Below are positions 9,516 through 16,607 of a stretch of 64,000 nt of DNA, one piece after another; the first letter of the stretch is position 1, and every line of letters starts with the position of its first letter. This DNA comes from JAKLKS01 sp964370855 (GTDB lineage: Bacteria; Planctomycetota; JAJSAM01; JAKLKS01). The notes beneath the pieces are model-generated. The model was given only the letters and a program-made list of their open reading frames with translations. It was not told where the DNA came from and searched no databases. The stretch is taken from the NCBI GenBank assembly GCA_964370855.1, contig CAYJMF010000010.1:1-64000 (forward strand), in the 5' to 3' direction. The position numbers and the translations under genes were made by a program.

Positions 9516-9533
9516 GTGCCTGGCACCTACTAC
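9509..9533. repeat. REP-like palindrome GGTGCC/GGCACC
   Basis: TAGGTGCC (9513-9520), T, GGCACCTA (9522-9529), with GCGG/CCGC extending the stem around a CTA bulge. The first three bases of the stem are the kinase stop codon. GGTGCC-GGCACC palindromes are commonly mobilised by REP-associated Y1 transposases (family knowledge); no such transposase is in the window. Confidence 0.6.
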
Positions 9534-9914
9534 CGCCCGGCCGAACTCCTCCGTGGTCCCCACGTAGGCGGGGCCGCGGGTGACGCCCTTCACGGTGCCC
9601 TTGACGAGGCCGGCGGCGGCGGTGAGGGGCGAGGCGATGACGCCGATGATGGGCATGTCCGCATCGGAGATGCCGCCTGCGACCCCGTCGTAGCCGCCGC
9701 GGACGGCGGAGCTGACGATCTTGTAGGGCCACCAGACGATGGTCTCCGGCACCGAGAGCACGGCGTTGCCGACCTTCGCGAAGGTGGAGGGCTCGTAGTC
9801 GTAGGTGACCGGGGTGGCGTCCATGGGATCCAGCCCCTCCGGCGACGGGGACCGCATGGAGTGGCACCCGGCGCAGGCCAGCACGGCGAGTACCAGCGGA
9901 ACGAGGCGGCTCAT
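9513..9914 (-). CDS. lipoprotein of unknown function, 3' end disrupted
   Basis: Starts at ATG 9914 with a good GGAGGG ribosome site. Lipobox LAVLACAGC gives a lipid-anchored Cys at about residue 16. The conserved-looking core is KVGNAVLSVPETIVWWPYK, then GGISDADMPIIGVIASP and GLVKGTVKGVTRGPAYVG. The reading frame has no stop before the hairpin at 9509-9533; it runs on antisense through the kinase gene to 7608, which cannot be real coding. The end given is therefore the hairpin boundary, not an observed stop. A TAGTAG is present one base out of frame inside the hairpin, so an indel or hairpin insertion may have removed the natural end. Confidence 0.55.
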
Positions 9915-9997
9915 CCGGCGTCCCTCCTTCTTGCCCCTTGAACCTACCACGCTATCGGCCGGGAGGCCGCTCCGGGGCATCAAAAACCGCCCCGCCC

Positions 9998-11086
9998 TCA
10001 GGCCCCCGAGGCCTCGGGGTTCTCCGCGGGCCCCTCCTTCGTGGCCAGCCGCCGCCGCAGGAAGGCCGCCCGCACCTCGTCCCGCTCCCCGGGCTCCAGG
10101 GGGCGCCCCTCCAGCTTCTGGAGGTGGGCCCGCTGCGAGAGGATGAGGAGGTCGTTCACGAGCTTGAGGTCGATGCCCTCGATGACGCCGAGGTTCACCC
10201 CGAGGCGCACGGCGCTGAGATGCTCCAGCGTCTCCTGGGTGGTGATGAGCCGGGCGTGGCGGAGGATGCCGAGGGCCCGCCAGATGCGGTCCTCCAGGGC
10301 CCGCCTCTCCCGGAGGAGCAGCTCCTCCCGGATCTGCCGCTCGTAGTGGACGATCTTCGGCACCACGCGGCAGACGTTGTCCACCACGGCCTCCTCCGTG
10401 AGGCCGAGGGTCACCTGGTTGGAGATCTGGTAGAGGTCCCCCATGGGCTCCGTGCCCTCGCCGTAGAGGCCGCGCACCGCCAGCGACATCTTGTGGACCG
10501 CCTGGAAGACCTTCTGGATGTGCCGCGAGTAGGCCAGCGCCGGCAGGTGGAGCATGACCGAGGCCCGCATCCCCGTGCCGACGTTGGTGGGACAGGCGGT
10601 GAGGTAGCCGAAGCGCGGGTGGAAGGCGAAGGTGAGGCCCCCCTCGAGGAGCCCGTCCACGGCGTTGGCCCCCTTCCACGCCTCCTCGAGCTGGCTCCCC
10701 GACTGGAGGACCTGGATGCGCAGGTGGTCCTCCTCGTTCACCATGATGGAGATGGCCTCGCGGCTCCCGAAGGCGACCCCGCGGGGCCCCTCGCCGCGGG
10801 CCAGCTCGCGGGAGATGAGGTGGCGCTCGAGGAGGAACTCCCCCTGGACGGCGTCCTCCTTCTCGAGGTCCACGTAGAAGACCCGCTCGGCGAAGCGGGA
10901 GTGCATCACGGTCTCGCGCACCTTCTCGGCGATCTCGCGCTTCTCCGGGTCCGCGGCGCGGGTGGTGAAGCGGTGGTCGGCGAGGTTGCGCGCGAGCCGC
11001 ACGCGGCTCGAGATGACGATGTCGCCCTCGGGGCCGTCGCCCCGGAGCCACTCGCCGCCGTGGCTGGAGAGGTCGGAGAGCCTCAC
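9998..11086 (-). CDS. mcsB: protein arginine kinase McsB
   Basis: 362 residues; GTG start overlapping the mcsA stop (GTGA). Phosphagen-kinase fold: VISSRVRLARN (24-34), catalytic acidic loop NEEDHLRI (117-124), and CPTNVGTG (165-172) with the reactive Cys165. RDEVRA at 335-340 matches the RDxxRA phosphoarginine-binding allosteric motif known for McsB, so both kinase and pArg-sensing functions appear intact. It marks misfolded proteins with phosphoarginine for ClpC-ClpP. The McsA activator is encoded immediately upstream; clpC lies about 2.6 kb further downstream beyond two unrelated genes. Confidence 0.95.
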   Translation of the reverse strand: MRLSDLSSHGGEWLRGDGPEGDIVISSRVRLARNLADHRFTTRAADPEKREIAEKVRETVMHSRFAERVFYVDLEKEDAVQGEFLLERHLISRELARGEGPRGVAFGSREAISIMVNEEDHLRIQVLQSGSQLEEAWKGANAVDGLLEGGLTFAFHPRFGYLTACPTNVGTGMRASVMLHLPALAYSRHIQKVFQAVHKMSLAVRGLYGEGTEPMGDLYQISNQVTLGLTEEAVVDNVCRVVPKIVHYERQIREELLLRERRALEDRIWRALGILRHARLITTQETLEHLSAVRLGVNLGVIEGIDLKLVNDLLILSQRAHLQKLEGRPLEPGERDEVRAAFLRRRLATKEGPAENPEASGA

Positions 11087-11679
11087 TTGCGCTTCCCGCC
11101 CTTCCCCTTGCCTCCGGCGGGGCCTCCGGCGGGGCCGCCGGGGGGCGGGCCGGGGGGAGCGCCGGGTGCCTTCGCGCCGGGCCCCTTCCCCTCCTCGAGG
11201 ACGCGGATGCGGTCGCGGAGCGCCGCCGCCTCCTCGTACTGCTCCCGCTGCACCGCCTCGGCCTGGGCGCGGCGCAGCTCGATGAGCTCGCGGTCGATCT
11301 CCGAGCGGCCGTCGGCGGAGGAGGGGCTCTTGCCCACGTGCTGCGCCCCGCCGTGGTGGATGCGCTCGAGGAGCGGCATCATCTCCGACTGGAAGACCTC
11401 GTAGTCCCGGGGGCAGCCGAGGCGGCCCCGGGTGCGGAACTCGGCGTAGGTGATGCCGCAGTGGGGGCAGGCGCGCCCCCCGGGGGCGGCCTTGGAGGCG
11501 GCGGCGCCGGCGAGGCCCGCGGCGCCCATGAGCGCCTGCACGAAGGAGGAGGGGGTCAGCAGCGTCACGTCCCCCTCGGCGCACCCGTCGCAGAGGTGGA
11601 CCTCCGCCCAGGAGCCGTCGGGCTGGCGGACGGATTCGTGGCGCGTGGCGTCCTTCTTCTGGCAGCGCTGGCAGATCAT
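11083..11679 (-). CDS. mcsA: McsA-like zinc-finger activator with UVR domain
   Basis: 198 residues. Cysteine pairs C3/C6, C30/C33 and C71/C74, then C89 followed by D92 (GRLGCPRDY) where Bacillus McsA has a fourth CxxC pair; the last zinc site therefore uses Asp or is weakened. A UVR helix pair (~133-163, LRRAQAEAVQREQYEEAAALRDRI) would contact ClpC/McsB. The C-terminal 35 residues are Gly/Pro/Lys repeats absent from Bacillus McsA. It is translationally coupled to mcsB and lies 23 bp downstream of murD. Confidence 0.85.
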   Translation of the reverse strand: MICQRCQKKDATRHESVRQPDGSWAEVHLCDGCAEGDVTLLTPSSFVQALMGAAGLAGAAASKAAPGGRACPHCGITYAEFRTRGRLGCPRDYEVFQSEMMPLLERIHHGGAQHVGKSPSSADGRSEIDRELIELRRAQAEAVQREQYEEAAALRDRIRVLEEGKGPGAKAPGAPPGPPPGGPAGGPAGGKGKGGKRK

Positions 11680-11702
11680 GGAGTCGATCCTAGCGGGGTT
11701 GC

Positions 11703-13121
11703 CTACGGGTGCCGGACGCTTTTCGGCAGCCCGCCCCTCCTCCCCACCGCCTCCCGGAACCGATCCCCCCGCTCCTCGTAGTTCGTGAACATCCCGTAGG
11801 AGGCGTGGCCGGGGGAGAGGAGGAGCGCGCCCCCCGCCGGGGCGAGGGCGAGGCCCCGCTCCACGGCCTCCTCCATGGAGGCGGCGCGGGCGATCCGGTC
11901 CAGGCCCTCCCGCCGCAGCATCCCCTCCAGCAGGTCCGCCGTCGCGCCGACGAGCACGACCCCGGCGCACCGCCGCGCCATCCCCGCGGCGAAGGGGGCG
12001 AGGTCCACCTTCTTGTCGAAGCCCCCGGCGATCATCACCACGGGCCTCCCGCCGAAGGCGCCGAGCCCCCGGAGCGCCGCCTCCGGCGTCGTCGCCTTGG
12101 AGTCGTTCACGCAGAGGACGCCGCCGGCCTCGCCGCAGTCCTCGAGACGGTGGGGAAGTCCGCGGAAGCTCCGGCACCCCTCGCGCACCGCCTCCGGGGG
12201 GACGCCGGCGAGCAGCGCCACGGCCGCCGCCGAGGCGGCGTTGCGGAGGTTGAACTCCCCGCGGAGCGGGACGTCCTCGCGGCGGAGCACGGCGGTCTCC
12301 ACGCCGCCGAGCCTCGCCGCGAGCCGCCCCTCCCGCCAGGCGACGCTCTCCCCCGGCGGATCCCCGTCGAGGGCGGTGAGGACGAGCCGGCACCGGACCC
12401 GCCCCGCGAGGGAGAGCGCCCCGGGGTCGTCGGCGGCGAGCACCGCCGCGCGCCCCTCCCCCGCCGGGGGCAGGACCGCGGCCTTGGCCTCGAGGTAGGC
12501 CTCGAAGGTCCCGTGGCGGTCGAGGTGGTTCGGCGTCACGTTGGTGACGAGGCCGATAGCGGGCGCGAGCCCCGCGGGCCCCGTCCACTCGAGCTGGAAG
12601 GAGGAGATCTCGAAGACCACCTCGTCGGAGGGGGCCATGGAGGCGGCGGCATTGAGGAGGGCGCGGCCGATGTTGCCGCCGAGGTGCACGGTGCGGCCCG
12701 CGGCGGCGATCATGGAGGCGGCCAGCGCGGCGGTCGTGGACTTGCCGTTGCTCCCCGTGATCATGGAGACCCGCGCGGGGCAGGAGCGGAGGAAGAGCGT
12801 CGCCTCGGTCTCCAGCACGGCGCCGGCGGCGGCGGCGCGGGCGAGGAGGGGGTGCTCCCGGGGGACCGCGGGGCTCGCCACGACGAGGTCCGCCCCGTCG
12901 AAGTCCGCCGGGTCGTGGCCGCCGAGCCGCCACTCCACGGGGAGCCCCTCGAGGGCCTTCACGGAGGGGGCGAGGGCGGCGGCGTCCTTCATGTCGGTCA
13001 CGACCACGCGGGCCCCGCGGGCGCATAGCCAGCGGGCGGCCTCGACGCCCCCGGAGAAGAGGCCGAGGCCCATCACCACGGCCCGCTTCCCCCGCGGATC
13101 CGGCGGCGGGGCGGCGGTCAT
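11703..13121 (-). CDS. murD: UDP-N-acetylmuramoylalanine-D-glutamate ligase
   Basis: 472 residues, standard for MurD. N-terminal Rossmann-like UDP-binding domain (AVVMGLGLFSGGVEAARW), ATP loop TGSNGKST (~119-126), NHLDRHGTFEAYLEAKA with the carbamylatable lysine, and C-terminal domain HRLEDCGEAGGVLCVNDSKATTPEA. It adds D-glutamate to UDP-MurNAc-L-Ala in the cytoplasm, so this organism makes peptidoglycan. The start has GGAGCGGG upstream and overlaps the preceding lipoprotein stop (ATGA). No other mur genes are adjacent, unlike the usual dcw cluster. Confidence 0.95.
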   Translation of the reverse strand: MTAAPPPDPRGKRAVVMGLGLFSGGVEAARWLCARGARVVVTDMKDAAALAPSVKALEGLPVEWRLGGHDPADFDGADLVVASPAVPREHPLLARAAAAGAVLETEATLFLRSCPARVSMITGSNGKSTTAALAASMIAAAGRTVHLGGNIGRALLNAAASMAPSDEVVFEISSFQLEWTGPAGLAPAIGLVTNVTPNHLDRHGTFEAYLEAKAAVLPPAGEGRAAVLAADDPGALSLAGRVRCRLVLTALDGDPPGESVAWREGRLAARLGGVETAVLRREDVPLRGEFNLRNAASAAAVALLAGVPPEAVREGCRSFRGLPHRLEDCGEAGGVLCVNDSKATTPEAALRGLGAFGGRPVVMIAGGFDKKVDLAPFAAGMARRCAGVVLVGATADLLEGMLRREGLDRIARAASMEEAVERGLALAPAGGALLLSPGHASYGMFTNYEERGDRFREAVGRRGGLPKSVRHP

Positions 13122-13639
13122 TCCCGCTCCGGCTCCTTCGCGGGTCCCGCGGTCCCACCCGCCCCGCCCCCGGCCTCCCCCTCCGCCTCCTCGCGCGCCT
13201 TGCCCCCGCGCACCTCGAGCTCCCCCGCCTCGCGCTTGAGGGCCTCGTACTCCTCCCCCTCCCCGGCGGGGGGGGCTGCCACCTCCGGCAGGAGCCGGGC
13301 CTCGTGGACGTCGGTGACGGTCCAGGGGATGAGATTGTCGGAGAAGAAGTCGAGGGGGAACCACTGGTACCAGGGGGCGGAGAGATCGACGAGGGCGACG
13401 TGGCGGCGGACCTCCGGCCACCCGTCCCCGTCGAGGTCCGTGGCCGGCGTCTCGAGGCGCACGGTTCCGTAGTGGGGGAAGGGGACGTCCACCGGCGTGG
13501 TGCCCACGGGGCGGCCGTTCATGGTGACGGGGATGCCCGAGGGCTCGGAGCGGATGCGGAGCATCGGCTCGACGCAGCCCGACGCGGCGACGGCGGCGGC
13601 GAGGAGGAGGGGGAGGGCGGGGGGAAGGGGGCGGGCCAC
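13118..13639 (-). CDS. PEGA-domain lipoprotein
   Basis: 173 residues from a GTG start; lipobox AAAVAASGC near residue 22. A PEGA-type beta domain follows immediately (LRIRSEPSGIPVTMNGRPVG, then TTPVDVPFPHYGTVRLE), followed by DLDGDGWPE and an aromatic stretch (PWYQWFPLDFFSDNLIPW); the last ~40 residues are Glu/Gly/Ala low complexity. It is the first gene of the murD-mcsA-mcsB unit and overlaps murD by four bases. No Shine-Dalgarno is visible; the start is 6 bases past a -10 box, implying a leaderless message. The role is unknown, probably envelope. Confidence 0.75.
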   Translation of the reverse strand: MARPLPPALPLLLAAAVAASGCVEPMLRIRSEPSGIPVTMNGRPVGTTPVDVPFPHYGTVRLETPATDLDGDGWPEVRRHVALVDLSAPWYQWFPLDFFSDNLIPWTVTDVHEARLLPEVAAPPAGEGEEYEALKREAGELEVRGGKAREEAEGEAGGGAGGTAGPAKEPERE

Positions 13640-13645
13640 GGCGGG

Positions 13646-13672
13646 ATTGTAGTCCTCCCGCCGGCCCGTCAA
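13646..13672 (-). promoter_or_regulatory. promoter of the lipoprotein-murD-mcsA-mcsB operon
   Basis: TTGACG (13667-13672, 5/6) and TACAAT (13646-13651, 5/6) on the minus strand, spacer 15 bp. The predicted transcription start, 7 bases after the -10, falls on the GTG start codon of the lipoprotein gene. Confidence 0.6.
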
Positions 13673-13729
13673 GGGGCAATCTGTAGGCGCGCGGTCCCCG
13701 CGACGGGGCCGCCGCCGCGAGGAGGCTCC

Positions 13730-13918
13730 ATGTACCGTTTCCAGGTCGTCTCCGTCCCCAGGGCCGACACCGCCAAGCGCGACGAGGTCCTCTGGGAGCT
13801 CGGCCGCTCCGGCTGGGACCTCATCCACGTGATCGAGGGCTCCGAGACCGACGCGGCGGACAAGGCCAGCATCACGATGTGGTTCAAGCGCGAGGCCTCC
13901 TCCGACATCGGGATGTAG
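13730..13918 (+). CDS. DUF4177-like small protein
   Basis: 62 residues, ATG preceded by GAGGAGG at good spacing. MYRFQVVSVPRADTAKRDEV followed by LGRSGWDLIHVIEG matches the pattern of DUF4177 proteins (short beta-alpha-beta with a conserved GWEL/GWDL). Divergent from the PEGA lipoprotein. Cytoplasmic; function unknown for the family. Confidence 0.7.
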   Translation: MYRFQVVSVPRADTAKRDEVLWELGRSGWDLIHVIEGSETDAADKASITMWFKREASSDIGM

Positions 13919-13925
13919 CCGGTGA

Positions 13926-14318
13926 TCACGCGGACGGCGATGGAGGGGGCGCTCCCCCCTCCTCCTCCACGGGGGGGAACCAGACCCGGCGGATGAGGCC
14001 GGCCTCGCACTGGTAGATGGCGACGGCCAGTCGCACCGGCGTCCCGGGGCCGTCGCTCACGCGCTCGTGGTCGATGCAGAAGGCGCCGCACTGGATGCGC
14101 CCGAGGAGGTCGGCGCGGCGGCCCGGGCGATCCCGGAAGAGGTCCCCGTAGACCCGCCGCAGCTCCTCCCGCCCCGTGGCCACGGGCTCCCCCCCCGGGA
14201 GGCGGCGCACCTCGACCTCCGGGGAGTAGCAGAGGACGAAGCCCTCCACGTCGTGGGCGTTGTAGGCGTCGAGCTGCCGCCGCGCCAGCGCCGCGGCCCC
14301 GGGGGTCCCCGCCGTCAT
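13926..14318 (-). CDS. SnoaL-like / NTF2-fold protein
   Basis: 130 residues. LARRQLDAYNAHDVEGFVLC, VEVRRLPGGEPVATGREELR and a terminal IYQCEAGLIRRVWF are the standard NTF2-fold (steroid isomerase/SnoaL-like) elements. Overlaps the YedE-like gene stop by four bases (ATGA), so the two are co-translated. Whether it is an enzyme or a binding protein cannot be read from sequence. Confidence 0.75.
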   Translation of the reverse strand: MTAGTPGAAALARRQLDAYNAHDVEGFVLCYSPEVEVRRLPGGEPVATGREELRRVYGDLFRDRPGRRADLLGRIQCGAFCIDHERVSDGPGTPVRLAVAIYQCEAGLIRRVWFPPVEEEGGAPPPSPSA

Positions 14319-15424
14319 GCCGTCCCTCCCGTCCGCGGCGCCCGCGCCACGAGCCACCCGTAGAGGAGCACCAGCGGGATCCCCGCCGCCACGAGCCACC
14401 GCCCCGCCGGCGTCGCGCCGTCGGCCGTGGAGACGACGCCGAGGGTGTGGGCCAGGGCCCCCCCCGCGGCGATGCCCGCCGTCCCGACGAGGGCGTCCCC
14501 GTTCCCCTCCCCCGCCATGACCATCATCCGCACCGGGCACCCACCCGCCAGCGCGCCGGCGCTGCCGACGAGGAAGAGGGAGAGGAAGTTCCAGAGGTGG
14601 TCCGCGTGGGCGACGGGCTGCCCCTCGAAGCCCCCCTTCCACCGCCCCGTCGCCGCGGCGACGGCGCCGTAGGCGAGGACCAGGGCGCCGGCCGCGAGCA
14701 GCATGGGACGGGGCCCGCGGTACACCTGCCGCGCCGCGGAGACGGCGCAGAACCCCGTGGCGGAGAGGGCCGCTCCGGCCCCGAGGCCGACGGCGAGGGC
14801 GAGGCCGTAGGCCGCGTGGGGCGGCCCCGTCCCCTCGCCGGGGCCCGGCCCGAGGAGCACGCCGCCGCCGAGGAAGAGGGCGAGGAGGAGGAGGGCGGCG
14901 AAGGGGGCGAGCAGCCCCACGGCCGCGGGCGCCGGGGAGGTGCGGCCGACGGAGTAGCCGCGCCCCTCGAGGAGGAGCGCCGCCCCGACGCCGGCGATCA
15001 TCCCCGCCGCGGCGACGGCGGCGTTGAGGTCGCCGCCGCCGAGGCGCTGCAGCATCCGGAAGGGGCAGCCGAGGAAGACCAGGGCCCCGAGCCCCATGGC
15101 CATGCCGAGGAGGAAGCGGGCGGCGGCGTGGCTCCCGCTGCGGGCGGCGAAGCGGCCGCGGAGCGCCATCCACGCGAAGGCGCCGAGCACGAGTCCCGCC
15201 GCCTCGGGGCGGAAGATCTGCGGCCCCTTCCCGAAGAGCCCGAGGGCGCCGGAGAGGTCCCTCAGGAAGCAGGCCCCGCAGATTCCCATGTTGCCCGGGT
15301 TCCCCGCGGCCACGAGGAGGGCCGCCGCCGCCCCGACGGCGGCCAGGATCCCGAGGGCGATGCCGAGGCCCCTTCCACCGAGGCCCTCCCTGCGGAGCAG
15401 GGGTCCGTCTCCGGTGCCGGTCAT
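14315..15424 (-). CDS. yedE: YedE-family putative selenium/sulfur transporter
   Basis: 369 residues, about ten membrane segments. Family signatures: NPGNMGICGACFLRDLSGAL near the N-terminus, RPEAAGLVLGAF, GALVFLGCPFRMLQRLGGGD, a second-half CPVRMM and ATGFCAVSAARQV. The repeated GCP.RM half-motifs reflect the internal duplication of YeeE/YedE transporters. Members near selD and sirA-like genes are proposed selenium transporters; no selenium gene is adjacent here, so the substrate (selenium or a sulfur species) is open. Confidence 0.85.
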   Translation of the reverse strand: MTGTGDGPLLRREGLGGRGLGIALGILAAVGAAAALLVAAGNPGNMGICGACFLRDLSGALGLFGKGPQIFRPEAAGLVLGAFAWMALRGRFAARSGSHAAARFLLGMAMGLGALVFLGCPFRMLQRLGGGDLNAAVAAAGMIAGVGAALLLEGRGYSVGRTSPAPAAVGLLAPFAALLLLALFLGGGVLLGPGPGEGTGPPHAAYGLALAVGLGAGAALSATGFCAVSAARQVYRGPRPMLLAAGALVLAYGAVAAATGRWKGGFEGQPVAHADHLWNFLSLFLVGSAGALAGGCPVRMMVMAGEGNGDALVGTAGIAAGGALAHTLGVVSTADGATPAGRWLVAAGIPLVLLYGWLVARAPRTGGTA

Positions 15425-15460
15425 GTCCCCCGTTCCTGACGCGGGACCCTCTCCCCCGCA

Positions 15461-15645
15461 GGGGGCATACGATACCCGACCCGATTCATCGGGGCGGGAG
15501 GGGAATACGGTACCCGACCCGATTCATCGGGGTTGGCCGAGATGCTCTCGCCTGGCCGGGAGACTCGAGGCCAACCCCGATGAATTGGGTCGGGTACCGT
15601 ATACCCCTCCGGTGAATCGGGTCGGGTACCGTATACCCCTCCCCC
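15461..15645. repeat. two direct plus two inverted REP-like units forming a long hairpin
   Basis: The 20-mer TACCCGACCCGATTCATCGG occurs at 15473-15492 and 15511-15530; its complement occurs at 15577-15596 (one mismatch) and 15609-15628 (one mismatch). The arms extend through GGTTGGCC/GGCCAAC, giving a roughly 75-bp inverted repeat. Each unit contains a small internal hairpin CCGAT-TC-ATCGG. Another single unit is at 60691-60718. It occupies most of the 246-bp gap between two divergent genes; no obvious promoter is left intact there. Confidence 0.75.
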
Positions 15646-15670
15646 GCCGGCGGCGCGCTATGGTTGCTCC

Positions 15671-16576
15671 ATGATCCGCTTCGCCGCCCTTCCCGCCCTC
15701 CTCCTCCTCGCCGCCCTCGCGCCGGGCTGCGCGCTGGTCCCCGGGGTCGACAGCCGGCCCGAGGCCACGGTGCTCGGCGCCGAGGTCGTCGCGGCCCCGC
15801 TCCACGGGACCGACTCCGGGACCTTCGCCGTGGACCTCTTCATCGAGGGGACCGGCCCCCACCGGGCGCTGCTGGACACCGGCTCCAGCCTGCTGGTGCT
15901 CGACTCCTCCCTGGCCGCCTCCATGGACTTCGGCGGCGCGGCCCTCCCCATGTGGATCCGGGGGAGCGCCGGGTCCGAGTGGTCCTCCGTCCCCCGCGGG
16001 ACCCTGGGGGAGATCCGCATCGAGGGGGAGGACGGCGCCGCGGCCTCCTTCCTGCGCACCGGCGCCGTCGTCCTCGACGGGCCCGGGGTGCCCGCCGTCG
16101 TCGGACTGCGCCTCTTCGCCGACTGCCTCGTGACCCTCGACTTCCCCCGCTCGCGGCTGGAGATCCGGCGGGGAGCGCTGCCCGAGCCCGACGGGATCTC
16201 CGTGTTCCCCTTCTCCGACGTCGACGCCGTCCCCTCCATCGGGATCGGTGTCGGCGGGCGGACCGTCACGGTCACCCTCGATTCGGGGTTCGGGGGCGCC
16301 CTCTCCCTGCCGGAGGCGATGACCGAAGGCCTCCGCTTCGGGGAGGAGTCCCTCGCCACGGAGTTCCAGCACGTCCACGGGACGGGGACGGCGGTCATCC
16401 GCCGGCTCCTCGACCCGGTGCGCGTGGGTTCGCTCACGGCGGAGGGGATCCCGCTCTTCATCGCCGAGGGGCCCCCCCTCCTCGGGATGGGAATCCTCCG
16501 CCACCTGCGGCTGACCTTCGACCATGCCCGCGGGCGCGTCCGCATCGAACCCTTCCCGCCGCCCCCGGGGGAGTAG
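15671..16576 (+). CDS. retropepsin-like aspartic protease lipoprotein
   Basis: 301 residues. Lipobox LAALAPGC anchors it at Cys20. Two aspartic-protease half-sites are visible: LLDTGSS (D69) and TLDSGFGG (D204), each followed by a GLRLF/MGILRHL type hydrophobic-Gly strand. This two-lobed arrangement suggests a monomeric pepsin-like layout built from retropepsin-type halves. Probably acts in the periplasm; substrate unknown. There is no good Shine-Dalgarno, and the upstream region is filled by the REP cluster. Confidence 0.75.
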   Translation: MIRFAALPALLLLAALAPGCALVPGVDSRPEATVLGAEVVAAPLHGTDSGTFAVDLFIEGTGPHRALLDTGSSLLVLDSSLAASMDFGGAALPMWIRGSAGSEWSSVPRGTLGEIRIEGEDGAAASFLRTGAVVLDGPGVPAVVGLRLFADCLVTLDFPRSRLEIRRGALPEPDGISVFPFSDVDAVPSIGIGVGGRTVTVTLDSGFGGALSLPEAMTEGLRFGEESLATEFQHVHGTGTAVIRRLLDPVRVGSLTAEGIPLFIAEGPPLLGMGILRHLRLTFDHARGRVRIEPFPPPPGE

Positions 16577-16607
16577 GATCCGGGTTTCGGCGCGCGGGAG
16601 GGGACGC

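Noticed and set aside
3968..9583. A 1871-codon open frame on the plus strand
   Set aside because: Runs antisense through cysK-like and clpC; composition is His/Leu/Glu-rich shadow sequence with no domain pattern.
7608..11051. A 1147-codon open frame on the minus strand
   Set aside because: Only its middle (9513-9914) has protein-like sequence; the rest is antisense to the kinase and out of frame with mcsB. Long open frames are expected by chance at 72% GC.
15447..15465. CCCCC-GCA-GGGGG hairpin as a terminator
   Set aside because: It lies at the 5' side of the yedE-like gene and ahead of a divergent gene, so no transcript would end there.
15461..15645. Possible CRISPR array
   Set aside because: Only four units, in opposite orientations, with no regular unique spacers and no cas genes; it is a REP-type inverted cluster.
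15656..15671. TATGGT as a -10 giving a leaderless aspartic-protease mRNA
   Set aside because: Match is weak (4/6) and no -35 is possible within the REP cluster; too little support.
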